From: Pectobacterium zantedeschiae
GTDB lineage: Bacteria; Pseudomonadota; Gammaproteobacteria; Enterobacterales; Enterobacteriaceae
Length of the DNA stretch: 64,000 bases
Direction: 5' to 3'
Assembly: GCF_004137795.1 (NCBI RefSeq)
Contig: NZ_NWTM01000001.1
Span: 2,283,229 to 2,347,228 of the forward strand
The position numbers were made by a program, and so were the translations under genes. The notes under the pieces were generated by a model that made no database searches, was not told where the DNA came from, and worked only from the letters and a program-made list of their open reading frames with translations. Positions 12,178-20,223 of the stretch are shown here, piece by piece. Within the stretch, counting starts at the first letter, position 1, and each line of letters opens with the position of its first letter.

Positions 12178-12194
12178 TCAGAGAGGGTTATTAA

Positions 12195-12338
12195 ATGCAG
12201 GTTCTTAGTTCGCTGCGTTCAGCAAAAAATCGCCATAAAGATTGTATAGTAGTCCGCCGTCGCGGACGAGTTTACGTTATATGTAAATCCAACCCGCGCT
12301 TTAAGGCAGTACAAGGCGGGAAAAAGAAAAAAGGTTAA
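12195..12338 (+). CDS. rpmJ2: Type B 50S ribosomal protein L36 (zinc-independent)
   Basis: A 47-residue basic protein, [17 protein letters not shown]..., matching YkgO of E. coli. It keeps two Cys (17 and 30) but lacks the four-ligand zinc ribbon of canonical RpmJ. The C-terminus GGKKKKG is Lys-rich. It starts 17 bases after rpmE2 with a GAGAGGG ribosome-binding site and is presumably co-regulated with it by Zur. Too short for size-filtered gene calling. Confidence 0.93.
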   Translation: MQVLSSLRSAKNRHKDCIVVRRRGRVYVICKSNPRFKAVQGGKKKKG

Positions 12339-12934
12339 TCTTTTCCAGGTTCATCCCGTACGGTCTGCGTTGCGACACTAACAAGACCGCTCGGGATTAT
12401 TTTCATAAAAAAACTTCTGAAACAATAAGATAACGAAAAACAATTCACCTTATCAACTGAAAAATCCCGTCGCATTACTTCTGTCATTCCTCATATTTTC
12501 AGATAGAAATAATTAAATAAACCGCAGCCGAGTTTATTCTATGCTCATTGTTACAACAAAAAATCTGAGATTTAATCAAAATAAATAGCAATGAAAACCT
12601 TATCTATTACCCGCGAACTTTACGAACGCTTTTGCTATAGTCATATATAGAATGACGTAATCGTCACCAACATGGTAGAGCTATACTTAAGGTTAAGTCA
12701 TGATATGTTGGTATTTACGCCGACCCTATTTCGCGACATAGTAGATAGTAGGAGGTGAAAAAATCTTTGTTGTCTCATTCATTGCTGAACAAATCACAAT
12801 CGTCAACGCATTACCTGTAACAGCATGAATACGAAACAATGCTAATGTCTTTATCTTGCAGGCTTCATCAGTCTACCTGTTTACCAGGTGTTAACCGCAG
12901 TAACACTGAATAACGGCTTAACGGAGGGATTGAT
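12339..12934 (+). other. 596-base AT-rich gap before tomB; leader with short ORFs
   Basis: After the rpmJ2 terminator there is AT-rich sequence with no long ORF. The palindrome TGACG-TAAT-CGTCA is at 12653-12666. Short frames at 12700-12741 (13 codons, AAGG seven bases upstream) and 12705-12758 (17 codons) end at a cluster of TAG stops just before GGAGGTGA (12751-12758), a near-complete Shine-Dalgarno with no ATG/GTG/TTG at normal spacing. The frame from ATC at 12763 reads 21 codons to 12828. The last 100 bases lead into tomB. I do not recognise any of these peptides. Confidence 0.35.
12353..12397 (+). terminator. Likely terminator of rpmE2-rpmJ2
   Basis: ATCCCG-TA-CGGTCT pairs with AGACCG-CT-CGGGAT (two mismatched central bases) around a 17-base loop and is followed by ATTATTTTC. 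It begins 15 bases after the rpmJ2 stop. Confidence 0.65.
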
Positions 12935-13303
12935 ATGGATGAGTACACACCAAAACATTATGATATTGCCCAACTCAGATTCTTATGTGAGAATCTGTGT
13001 GATGAAAGCATAGCTACGTTAGGCGATAGCAGTCACGGCTGGGTCAATGATCCAACATCTGCGATCAATCTCCAATTAAATGAACTTATTGAGCATATCG
13101 CTACGTTTATTCTCACATTTAAAATAAAATACCCTAACGAAAGTGAGCTTTCAGAGCAGGTTGAAAAGTATTTGGATGATACGTACGTCTTGTTTAGCAA
13201 CTATGGTATTAATGATGCAGAACTACGACGTTGGCAGAAGTCCAAAGCAAAATTATTCGGAATGTTCTCAGGGGAGAACGTCTGTACGCCTGCTAAAACT
13301 TAA
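12935..13303 (+). CDS. tomB: TomB, antitoxin-like partner of Hha
   Basis: Acidic 122-residue protein, formerly YbaJ, beginning MDEYTPKHYDIAQLRFLC. In E. coli it counteracts Hha toxicity and represses conjugation and biofilm-related motility changes (family knowledge). A GGAGGG ribosome-binding site precedes the ATG. It is immediately upstream of hha (53 bases), the standard toxin-antitoxin-like order. The C-terminal residues after GMFSGENV differ from E. coli, which is the usual variable part. Confidence 0.95.
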   Translation: MDEYTPKHYDIAQLRFLCENLCDESIATLGDSSHGWVNDPTSAINLQLNELIEHIATFILTFKIKYPNESELSEQVEKYLDDTYVLFSNYGINDAELRRWQKSKAKLFGMFSGENVCTPAKT

Positions 13304-13356
13304 GCAATAATTTATTTATATTTTTTAACCACCAGGTACTGTTTGCATAGGCCATT

Positions 13357-13560
13357 ATGAAAAAAATCGACTATTTGATGCGTTTGCGTAAATGCACAAC
13401 CATTGACACCCTCGAACGCGTTATTGAAAAAAACAAGTATGAGCTCTCTAATGATGAACTAGAGATGTTCTTTTCTGCAGCCGATCATCGTCTGGCTGAG
13501 TTGACGATGAACAAACTCTACGACAAAGTTCCTACTGCAGTATGGCGATATGTCCGTTAA
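13357..13560 (+). CDS. hha: Hha, haemolysin expression-modulating protein
   Basis: Small helical H-NS co-regulator of 67 residues. The core [16 protein letters not shown] and [20 protein letters not shown] is strongly conserved and forms the H-NS binding surface. It lacks the four or five extra N-terminal residues of E. coli Hha. It silences horizontally acquired and virulence genes together with H-NS. It is downstream of tomB, with an intrinsic terminator 43 bases after its stop. Confidence 0.96.
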   Translation: MKKIDYLMRLRKCTTIDTLERVIEKNKYELSNDELEMFFSAADHRLAELTMNKLYDKVPTAVWRYVR

Positions 13561-14016
13561 TTTCTAACGAGCGCATACAAAAACTGACATTAAATACACT
13601 GTGCCGATAATATTATCGGCCTTTGTTTTTATTATATTTTTAACGCATTAATTAAGTAAGACTTGTAACAAATTGTATTTTTAATATTAAGTAAAAATGC
13701 AAAACCCTTCTCGCTCCACGCTTATTCCCCATCACTTATCGTTTATAACAATTGCATCGATAGATGACATACGGATGGTATATCTCTTGATGAAAAACAG
13801 AGGTCGTAATAATTACCGCAATTATTACTCGGTAAGTAAAGATATGTAGTCTTCTCCCTGAAGAAAGCAAAAGCAGTGCATGATGCCTGTTAAGCCGAGA
13901 ATGACGGCACTGAGTTTATGTATGCGAAAATGTTGAGTGTATGGCAGAAACACGAGGTCGATAAGCAGAAGAGAAAGTCACAGCCTGACGATAAAAAGTT
14001 ATACAGAGGCAGAATT
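13561..14016. other. Gap between hha and ffs
   Basis: After the hha terminator about 380 bases carry no convincing ORF or RNA gene. The first half is AT-rich. Around 13874-13903 a short repeat CAGTGC...GCACTG could form a weak hairpin. I see no mobile-element ends. Confidence 0.4.
13603..13635 (+). terminator. Intrinsic terminator of tomB-hha
   Basis: GCCGATAATATTATCGGC, a perfect 18-base palindrome, is followed by CTTTGTTTTTATTATATTTTT. Confidence 0.8.
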
Positions 14017-14129
14017 GGTGGAGGCCCTGCCAGCTACATCCCGGCACACACGTCTCCTGCTGCGGCTGCTTCCTTCCGGATCTGACCGAGTCCACAGGTT
14101 AGTGTTGCGGGAGAACCGACAGGGCCTCC
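14017..14129 (-). ncRNA. ffs: 4.5S RNA, signal recognition particle RNA
   Basis: Minus-strand RNA of about 113 bases. Its ends pair (GGAGGCCCTG with CAGGGCCTCC). The conserved Ffh-binding domain reads GGTCAGATCCGGAAGGAAGC, with the GGAA tetraloop and the symmetric A-rich internal loop. The lower part GTGTGCCGGGATGTAGCTGG matches E. coli. It targets membrane-protein ribosome complexes to FtsY together with Ffh. Ends are by comparison with the E. coli RNA and may be off by a base or two. TATAAA ending about nine bases before the 5' end could be the -10. Confidence 0.96.
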
Positions 14130-14306
14130 ATTGACGACTTTATAACAGCTTACACATGGTAACTACAGCGTGCTACAAAGCGGTGGGCATTATCGGTGAT
14201 GAGATAGGCAATTGCAAGCTAACCCAGACTAACCGTTGTTTTCTTACTCACCTTACTATGCCACTATGATGTTTCATCGATTTAGAAACAGCAGGAACAT
14301 CCTCGG

Positions 14307-14627
14307 ATGTCAGAAGAAAACGATAATTTTCGCCAGCGAGTTTTTCAAATCGTCGCGGCAATACCGTACGGAAAAATAGCGACCTATGGCGACATCGCGC
14401 AGCTTGCTGATTCGCCCAGAGCATCAAGACAAGTCGGCGGTGTGCTAAAACGCCTGCCGAAAGACAGCAAACTCCCCTGGCATCGAGTAATCAACCGTAA
14501 AGGCGAAATATCGCTGGCTGGTGGAGATTATGTACGCCAGAAATCTGCACTACAGGCAGAAGGGGTGATTTTCAATCGTCAGGGAAAGATTGATCTTGCT
14601 AAATATCGCTGGCAATACGCGCCATAA
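14307..14627 (+). CDS. atl: Alkyltransferase-like protein (Atl/YbaZ)
   Basis: A 106-residue protein with the fold of the O6-alkylguanine-DNA alkyltransferase C-terminal domain, with the helix-turn-helix PYGKIATYGDIAQLAD and the arginine finger RASRQVGG. The active-site motif PCHRV is replaced by PWHRV (Trp58), so it cannot transfer alkyl groups. ATL proteins instead bind O6-alkylguanine lesions and pass them to nucleotide excision repair (family knowledge). It lies between divergent ffs and convergent ybaY, as in E. coli. Confidence 0.94.
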   Translation: MSEENDNFRQRVFQIVAAIPYGKIATYGDIAQLADSPRASRQVGGVLKRLPKDSKLPWHRVINRKGEISLAGGDYVRQKSALQAEGVIFNRQGKIDLAKYRWQYAP

Positions 14628-14646
14628 CGGCGCGTATTCAGATAAA

Positions 14647-15228
14647 TTACCAGATTGGCTGCGGAGCCATAGATGACGAATCGGGCTGCCCCTGAAGCAT
14701 ATGAGGAGTCTGATTTGTTGGGTTAGATATCATTGAGCCCTGATTTTTCGCTGGTAAGGGAACAGAAGCGACAGGCACCAATACCAGATCGGCGTTATTT
14801 ACTCCGTTGCTGATGACTGGCAAGACATTCTCCGTCACCATTACGATACGGTTATCGATCGCAACCGCTGCGCTGAGTAAGATGCGCGCGTTAGGCTGAA
14901 TATCAGCTGGGTTGTACGGTAATTCGAATTGGAAAGGAGCCTGCTTCCCTTCTGTACGCGTTACGCGCTGAGTAATAACTTTAGAAGGCGCATCTGCCAG
15001 CGATGCATCAGACACTGTAACGGTCAAAACTGCGTTGTGAGGTAGCGCAATGCGCTGACGAATATTCACGGTACCAGTTACCGCTGGCATCGCGACAGCC
15101 GGACGCGCTGAAGAAACACTGGTGACAGGTGCACCAGTCTGAGGAGAAACGCCATAATCACCCCTCTGTGCACATGCAACCAGAGTCATCGATAACGTGA
15201 TACCGCCTAAGATATGCCATAATTTCAT
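14647..15228 (-). CDS. ybaY: YbaY family lipoprotein
   Basis: Predicted lipoprotein of 193 residues. The signal peptide ends in LVAC with lipidated Cys19. After a Ser/Pro/Thr-rich stretch there is one beta-rich domain of the YbaY/META-like type (VTGTVNIRQRIALPHNA, VLTVTVSDAS), followed by a Gln/Pro-rich C-terminal tail. I start at MKLWHILGG (ATG 15226-15228) with GGAG nine bases upstream. Cellular role unknown; probably outer-membrane anchored (no Asp at +2). Convergent with atl and divergent from tesB. Confidence 0.9.
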   Translation of the reverse strand: MKLWHILGGITLSMTLVACAQRGDYGVSPQTGAPVTSVSSARPAVAMPAVTGTVNIRQRIALPHNAVLTVTVSDASLADAPSKVITQRVTRTEGKQAPFQFELPYNPADIQPNARILLSAAVAIDNRIVMVTENVLPVISNGVNNADLVLVPVASVPLPAKNQGSMISNPTNQTPHMLQGQPDSSSMAPQPIW

Positions 15229-15441
15229 TCGGTCAGTCTCCTTTATTATTGTCAGACTACCGGCATCGAAGACCGGCACTCATAAATAGTATGATTCAAT
15301 AAACACAATAATGATGGTGCAAAATTCTGATTTTTTCCTGAAAATCACATATTTATTGCGGTGAAAAAGCCATAATAAAACATTTTACACATTACAAAAC
15401 AAACAGATAACCAGCCATTCGCATCCACTGAGGCCGATACC

Positions 15442-16305
15442 ATGAGTCAACCACTACAACACCTTCTCGACCTCCTTCATTTAGAGAAACTCGAAGAAGG
15501 GCTATTTCGCGGGCAAAGCGATGATTTGGGGCTGCGCCAGGTTTTTGGTGGACAAGTCGTCGGCCAGGCCATGTCGGCCGCGAAACAGACCGTTCCTGTC
15601 GAGCGCAATATTCACTCTTTTCACAGCTACTTTTTGTTACCCGGCGATAGCCAGAAACCGATTATTTATGACGTTGAAAACCTGCGTGATGGCAACAGTT
15701 TCAGCGCTCGCCGTGTTAGCGCCATCCAGAACGGTCGTCCCATTTTTTATATGACTGCCTCATTTCAAAGTCATGAGGAAGGGTTTGAGCACCAAAATGT
15801 GATGCCAAATGTCGCACCGCCAGAAGCGCTGAAATCCGAGCAGGAAATCGCGCAAGACATGCAGCATCTTCTGCCGCCCCGCTTTCGCGATAAGTTTATT
15901 CAGGCTAGCCCGATTGAGATGCGCCCGGTTAAATTCCATAACCCGCTAAAGGGCGAAGTAGACGAGCCTGTACGACACGTTTGGTGCCGTGCCAGCAGCA
16001 CACTGCCGGACGATAAGCGCATTCACCAATATCTGCTCGGCTATACGTCTGACTGCAATTTCCTACTTACCGCCTTGCAGCCTCATGGCGTTGGCTTTTT
16101 GGAGACGGGTATGCAGGTTGCCACGATCGATCACTCGATGTGGTTCCACCGTGATTTCCGGCTGGACGACTGGCTGTTATATACCGTGGAAAGCACGTCC
16201 GCATCCGGTGCTCGTGGCTTCGTACGTGGGCAATTCTATACTCGGGAAGGGGTATTGGTTGCATCCAGCGTGCAGGAAGGGGTCATGCGTCGCCGCCAGC
16301 AATAA
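15442..16305 (+). CDS. tesB: TesB, acyl-CoA thioesterase II
   Basis: Hydrolyses a broad range of acyl-CoAs to fatty acids and CoA. The 287-residue double-hotdog protein matches the E. coli enzyme along its whole length. The catalytic triad known for TesB is conserved at the same positions: Asp204 (YTSDCNFL), Thr228 ([14 protein letters not shown]) and Gln278. Single-gene unit, divergent from ybaY and convergent with amtB. Confidence 0.97.
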   Translation: MSQPLQHLLDLLHLEKLEEGLFRGQSDDLGLRQVFGGQVVGQAMSAAKQTVPVERNIHSFHSYFLLPGDSQKPIIYDVENLRDGNSFSARRVSAIQNGRPIFYMTASFQSHEEGFEHQNVMPNVAPPEALKSEQEIAQDMQHLLPPRFRDKFIQASPIEMRPVKFHNPLKGEVDEPVRHVWCRASSTLPDDKRIHQYLLGYTSDCNFLLTALQPHGVGFLETGMQVATIDHSMWFHRDFRLDDWLLYTVESTSASGARGFVRGQFYTREGVLVASSVQEGVMRRRQQ

Positions 16306-16370
16306 ATCTGCTGACAGACCTATTGCATAGCGAAAACAACGCCATTTGAATAGCTTTAGCTGTAAAGCAA

Positions 16371-16400
16371 AACAGGCGTGGAGTTTCCTCCACGCCTGTT
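16371..16400 (-). terminator. Terminator of glnK-amtB
   Basis: A 13-base perfect stem AACAGGCGTGGAG / CTCCACGCCTGTT with a four-base loop. On the minus strand it is followed by TTGCTTT, 23 bases after the amtB stop. It may act on both strands. Confidence 0.8.
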
Positions 16401-16422
16401 CACTGCTTTTGAACTGTCTTAC

Positions 16423-17715
16423 TTATTGGTTGTAAGCGCTCTCGCCATGGCTGTTGACGTCCAGACCTTCGCGCTCTTGCTCTTCAGGTACACGCAGACC
16501 GACGATCATGTCCGCAACCTTGAAGGCGACAAATGCCACCACGCCAGACCACACCAGCGTAATAATCACGCTAAACAGCTGAACCCAAACCTGGTGCGCC
16601 ATTGTCACACCTTCTGCATAGCCAGTTCCGCCCAGCGATGCCGATGTAAATACCCCTGTCAGGATACAACCAACGATACCGCACACGCCGTGAACACCAA
16701 ATACATCACATGGGTCATCCACACGCAGCCATCTTTTCAGTACTGTTACGCCCCACAGACCAGCAACGCCACCAGCAAGACCGATGATCAATGCACCACC
16801 CACGCCAACCGTACCCGCCGCTGGCGTGATTGCCACCAGACCTGCGATACAGCCAGAGCACGCCCCAAGCAGAGAAGGTTTACCACGCACCAACCACTCA
16901 CCGCCAACCCATGCCAGAATCGCAGCGGCAGTCGCGACAACCGTATTCAGGAAAGCCAGAGCAGCGACACCGTTCGCAGCACCCGCAGAACCCGCATTGA
17001 AACCAAACCAGCCGATATACAGAATCGCTGTACCGATAAACACCATCGGCAGGTTATGTGGTTTGAAGGCTTCCTTACCAAAACCAGCGCGTTTGCCCAG
17101 CAGGTAAGCACCAATCAACCCAGCGACAGCGGCGTTGATGTGAACAACCGTACCGCCAGCAAAGTCTAACGCCCCATCCGCAGCCAGATAGCCACCACCC
17201 CATACCATGTGCGTCATCGGCAGGTAGGAGAAGGTCAACCACAATCCAACAAAAATCAGTACAGCAGAGAAACGAATACGCTCAGCGATCGCTCCGACAA
17301 TCAACGCCACGGTGATACAGGCGAAGGAAGCTTGATAAGCCACATGCACAAACTGATAGTAGGTGCCGCTGATGGACTCAATCCCGATACCTTTCAGCAT
17401 AAACGTACTGAAACCACCGAAGAAAGCGTTACCTTCACTGAAGGCCAGGCTATATCCATAAACCACCCACAGGATGCAGACCATCGCGAACGTTACGCTC
17501 ACCTGCGTCATCATGGACAGAACGTTCTTAGAACGAATCAGGCCGCCGTAAAACAGTGCGATGCCCGGTATAGTCATAAAGAGTACCAGCGCGGTACAAA
17601 TCATAATAAAAGCGTTATCCGCTTTATCAATCGTCGGTGTTGCAGCCATTGCCCAGGACGGGAGTAATGCCGCCACACCGAGACCTAATGAAGAGAGTAG
17701 TTTTTTCATTTTCAT
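16423..17715 (-). CDS. amtB: AmtB, ammonium channel
   Basis: Trimeric ammonia/ammonium channel of the inner membrane, 430 residues. A cleavable signal peptide (about 1-24, ending AMAA) precedes eleven membrane helices. The conserved pore elements are present: the twin His in TVVHINAAVAG and FGVHGVCGIVG, the recruitment-site Trp/Phe region near YYQFVHVAYQASF, and Asp in LPMTHMVWGGG. The cytosolic C-terminal tail binds GlnK. Second gene of a glnK-amtB operon, 33 bases after glnK, expressed under nitrogen limitation. Confidence 0.97.
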   Translation of the reverse strand: MKMKKLLSSLGLGVAALLPSWAMAATPTIDKADNAFIMICTALVLFMTIPGIALFYGGLIRSKNVLSMMTQVSVTFAMVCILWVVYGYSLAFSEGNAFFGGFSTFMLKGIGIESISGTYYQFVHVAYQASFACITVALIVGAIAERIRFSAVLIFVGLWLTFSYLPMTHMVWGGGYLAADGALDFAGGTVVHINAAVAGLIGAYLLGKRAGFGKEAFKPHNLPMVFIGTAILYIGWFGFNAGSAGAANGVAALAFLNTVVATAAAILAWVGGEWLVRGKPSLLGACSGCIAGLVAITPAAGTVGVGGALIIGLAGGVAGLWGVTVLKRWLRVDDPCDVFGVHGVCGIVGCILTGVFTSASLGGTGYAEGVTMAHQVWVQLFSVIITLVWSGVVAFVAFKVADMIVGLRVPEEQEREGLDVNSHGESAYNQ

Positions 17716-17748
17716 CCATCCCTATTTACGTATCTACGCTAGGTGTTG

Positions 17749-18087
17749 TTAAAGTGCGGCTTCGTCAGTTTCACCCGTACGAATACGGATTACCCTTTGC
17801 AACTCGGCGACAAAAATTTTGCCATCACCAATTTTTCCGGTGTACGCGGCTTTGCTGATGACGTCGATCACTTCGTCCAGTTGGTCGTCTGCAATCGCAA
17901 TATCAATTTTTACCTTGGGTAAAAAGTTGACGCTGTATTCTGCGCCACGATATAGCTCCGCGTGCCCTTTCTGACGACCAAATCCTTTCACCTCAGTGAC
18001 GGTGAGCCCCTGGATGCCGACAGAAGATAACGCTTCACGTACATCTTCCAGCTTGAATGGTTTTATCACCACAGTAACCAGTTTCAT
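17749..18087 (-). CDS. glnK: GlnK, PII signal-transduction protein
   Basis: 112-residue PII protein. The uridylylation site Tyr51 lies in the T-loop (KGHAELYRGAEYSVNF), and the B- and C-loop motifs AYTGKIGDGKIFV and RIRTGETD are intact. It signals nitrogen/2-oxoglutarate status and blocks the AmtB pore when deuridylylated. Located directly before amtB. The promoter region carries a sigma-54 site and an NtrC-type upstream site, which distinguishes it functionally from glnB. Confidence 0.97.
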   Translation of the reverse strand: MKLVTVVIKPFKLEDVREALSSVGIQGLTVTEVKGFGRQKGHAELYRGAEYSVNFLPKVKIDIAIADDQLDEVIDVISKAAYTGKIGDGKIFVAELQRVIRIRTGETDEAAL

Positions 18088-18175
18088 TTATCTTCCCCCT
18101 AGCCATTACGTTCAGGCTTTCGCCCGCCACTTGTTCGATTACGCACTCTATGAAGTAGGTCTACGTCATGATTAA

Positions 18176-18191
18176 AGCAAACGGTGTGCCA
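18176..18191 (-). promoter_or_regulatory. sigma-54 promoter of glnK-amtB
   Basis: TGGCAC-ACCGT-TTGCT on the minus strand, an exact match to the -24/-12 consensus TGGCAC-N5-TTGCW. It lies 88 bases upstream of the glnK start codon. Confidence 0.92.
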
Positions 18192-18299
18192 TAAATGATT
18201 TATCTGGCATAAATCAGGATGGAGAACGCGATTAAAGATAGAAAAGAACAAAAAGCAAACGGAACGGGAATGGAATAGTGAAGAATTCGGGGCAATAAT

Positions 18300-18316
18300 T
18301 GCACCAATTTAGTGCA
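18300..18316. promoter_or_regulatory. NtrC-binding site (enhancer) for glnK
   Basis: TGCACCA-ATT-TAGTGCA, a 17-base palindrome fitting the NtrC consensus TGCACYA-N3-TRGTGCA. It lies about 110 bases upstream of the sigma-54 -24 element, a usual enhancer distance. Confidence 0.85.
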
Positions 18317-18447
18317 CGCAGAGTACTTTCAGTGCAGGATAGGTAAAAACCAGAATCACGATGCTTGCTGATGGTGCGAAGGTATATGCAGACTGTTGGT
18401 CTGCACCACACAAGACGGTGCAGACCGAGGCATTACAGATAAGAGTA

Positions 18448-20223
18448 TTATGCAAGACAAGATTCAGTACTAGTGGCCACGAGATCCTCTCCTGCCAACT
18501 GCAATTGATACATTTGATAGTAGCGCCCCTGCTGTTGCAGCAGTTGCTCATGCGTTCCCCGTTCAACGGTTTGTCCATGATGAAGCACCATAATCATATC
18601 GGCCTCAACGATAGTGGAAAGCCGATGGGCGATAATAATCAAGGTCGTCTGTTCCCTGATGATGCGTAGCGCCTTTTGCACCGCCTGCTCCGTACCTGAA
18701 TCAATATTCGCCGTGGCCTCATCAAGAATCAGAATTTTAGGCGTTTGCACCAAGACCCGCGCAATCGCTAACAGCTGTTTTTGTCCGGTAGACAAGTTGT
18801 TCCCTTGTTCGCCGATACGCGTATGCAGACCTTCAGGAAAATCCCTAACCAGTTCAGCAAGTTGTACCACTTCCAGCACGCGCCAGACGGCCTCCTCGCT
18901 GATATCACGACCCAGAGTCACATTCACAAGCATGGACTCCGCCAGCACAACGGGATCCTGTTGCACCATTGCCACATTTTGGCGCAAAACGGTATGAGAG
19001 AGCGTCTCCAGTGGCCGACCATCAAGCCGAATCACACCCTCATCCGGCACGTAGTACCCCATCAGTAAGCTGGCTAGCGTACTCTTTCCACTACCGGTGT
19101 GCCCCACTAAAGCGACAAAGCCGCGATCAGGTATCGTCAGAGAAATATTCTGTAGCACACGTTTTTCCGAGCCATAAGAGAAAGAGACATCGTCAATATC
19201 CACGCGCCCGGTAGTCAGAGGACGCTCGTCATTGCCGTAGGTCTGCTTTTTGCCATCCATCAACTCAAAGATACGTTCACCAGCGACGACCGCCTGCTGT
19301 AACATCGATTGCTGGGTAGTCAGCTCAATCAGTGGTTCATTCAGACGGCCAAGGTAGTTGATAAACGCGTACAGAACCCCAACGCCAACCGACCCTATCG
19401 AGCTAAAACCAAATTGGATCAATAAGCCACACAGTACCATTGCGGCAAATAAGCTCAGCAGCGGCCGCAGTAGAAACCCCTCCAGCCTCAAGGCTTTCAT
19501 CCGCGCTTCATAGTGTTCATGGCTGGCTGCACCCAACTTCTTGCCAAAGCGAGCCTGCTGACGAAACTGCTGAATAACGCCCATGCCATTAATCACTTCG
19601 TTGAAACCGTCATTAATGTCCGCAAGATAGCTTCGCACCTTGCGCACAATTGGCGTACTAAAGCGATGGTAGAGCGCCATGACTGTCGCAACTGCGGGGA
19701 AAATCATCAGCGCAACGAGTGCCATCTGCCAGTTCAGACTGAACATCGCCACCAGCATCGCACCAACCAGCGCCGCACTGCGTAATACCGTTGACACCAC
19801 CATGACGTACAGGTCTTTCACCACCTCGGTGTCATTGGTGACGCGTGAAATCAACTGTCCAACAGGTTGTGTATCAAATGTGCTAAGTGGCTGGCGCAAA
19901 GCGGCATCCATCACATCAATACGCAGTTGCTGAACAACACCCACCGCGACCCGGTTAAATAACAGCGTCTGAAAATAGTGCAGTGAGGCAGCCAGAATTT
20001 GCAGCAGGATATAGGCCATTGCCAAACCAGCCGCAATCGCTAGCGGAAACTGGCCTTTTGCCACCAGATCGTCAATAAAATAGCTCACCAATACGGGACC
20101 AGAAACTTCAGCGATAGCAGCAATCCACAGCATCAGAACGCCCTGTATCAGCGGTTTTCGCCAAGGAGAACCATAGGCCAGCAGACGTTTCAGGGTAGGC
20201 CAAAACTGTTGAGGGCTATTCAT
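18448..20223 (-). CDS. mdlB: MdlB, ABC multidrug-transporter half (SmdB-like)
   Basis: Half-transporter of 591 residues: a six-helix exporter membrane domain (about 20-310) and a nucleotide-binding domain with Walker [10 protein letters not shown], signature LSTGQKQ (atypical Thr in place of LSGGQ) and Walker [10 protein letters not shown]. It pairs with MdlA as a heterodimer. I start at [11 protein letters not shown] (ATG 20221-20223) by homology; the frame is open further upstream inside mdlA. The start overlaps the mdlA stop by eight bases, so the two are coupled. Substrates are not established. Confidence 0.95.
   Translation of the reverse strand: MNSPQQFWPTLKRLLAYGSPWRKPLIQGVLMLWIAAIAEVSGPVLVSYFIDDLVAKGQFPLAIAAGLAMAYILLQILAASLHYFQTLLFNRVAVGVVQQLRIDVMDAALRQPLSTFDTQPVGQLISRVTNDTEVVKDLYVMVVSTVLRSAALVGAMLVAMFSLNWQMALVALMIFPAVATVMALYHRFSTPIVRKVRSYLADINDGFNEVINGMGVIQQFRQQARFGKKLGAASHEHYEARMKALRLEGFLLRPLLSLFAAMVLCGLLIQFGFSSIGSVGVGVLYAFINYLGRLNEPLIELTTQQSMLQQAVVAGERIFELMDGKKQTYGNDERPLTTGRVDIDDVSFSYGSEKRVLQNISLTIPDRGFVALVGHTGSGKSTLASLLMGYYVPDEGVIRLDGRPLETLSHTVLRQNVAMVQQDPVVLAESMLVNVTLGRDISEEAVWRVLEVVQLAELVRDFPEGLHTRIGEQGNNLSTGQKQLLAIARVLVQTPKILILDEATANIDSGTEQAVQKALRIIREQTTLIIIAHRLSTIVEADMIMVLHHGQTVERGTHEQLLQQQGRYYQMYQLQLAGEDLVATSTESCLA

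Larger units (their letters stand above)
18088..18447. other. glnK control region and mdlB 3' end
   Basis: This 360-base gap holds the sigma-54 promoter, the NtrC site and, nearest mdlB, a 10-base perfect inverted repeat GGTCTGCACC-N9-GGTGCAGACC (18398-18426). The repeat contains NtrC-like half-sites at abnormal spacing. It could be a weak terminator for mdlB, but no T-run follows. No ORF is supported here. Confidence 0.6.

Noticed and set aside
12400-13900. AT-rich tomB-hha surroundings as a genomic island
   Set aside because: AT richness is confined to intergenic sequence; no integrase, transposase, tRNA edge or direct repeats, and tomB-hha are in their ancestral place.
13937-14134. 65-codon plus-strand frame
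   Set aside because: Covers the ffs RNA gene on the opposite strand; the RNA fold and sequence explain the conservation.
16378-17169. 263-codon plus-strand frame
   Set aside because: Antisense to amtB, whose product has clear channel motifs; the product looks like reverse-frame sequence rich in Cys, Thr and His.
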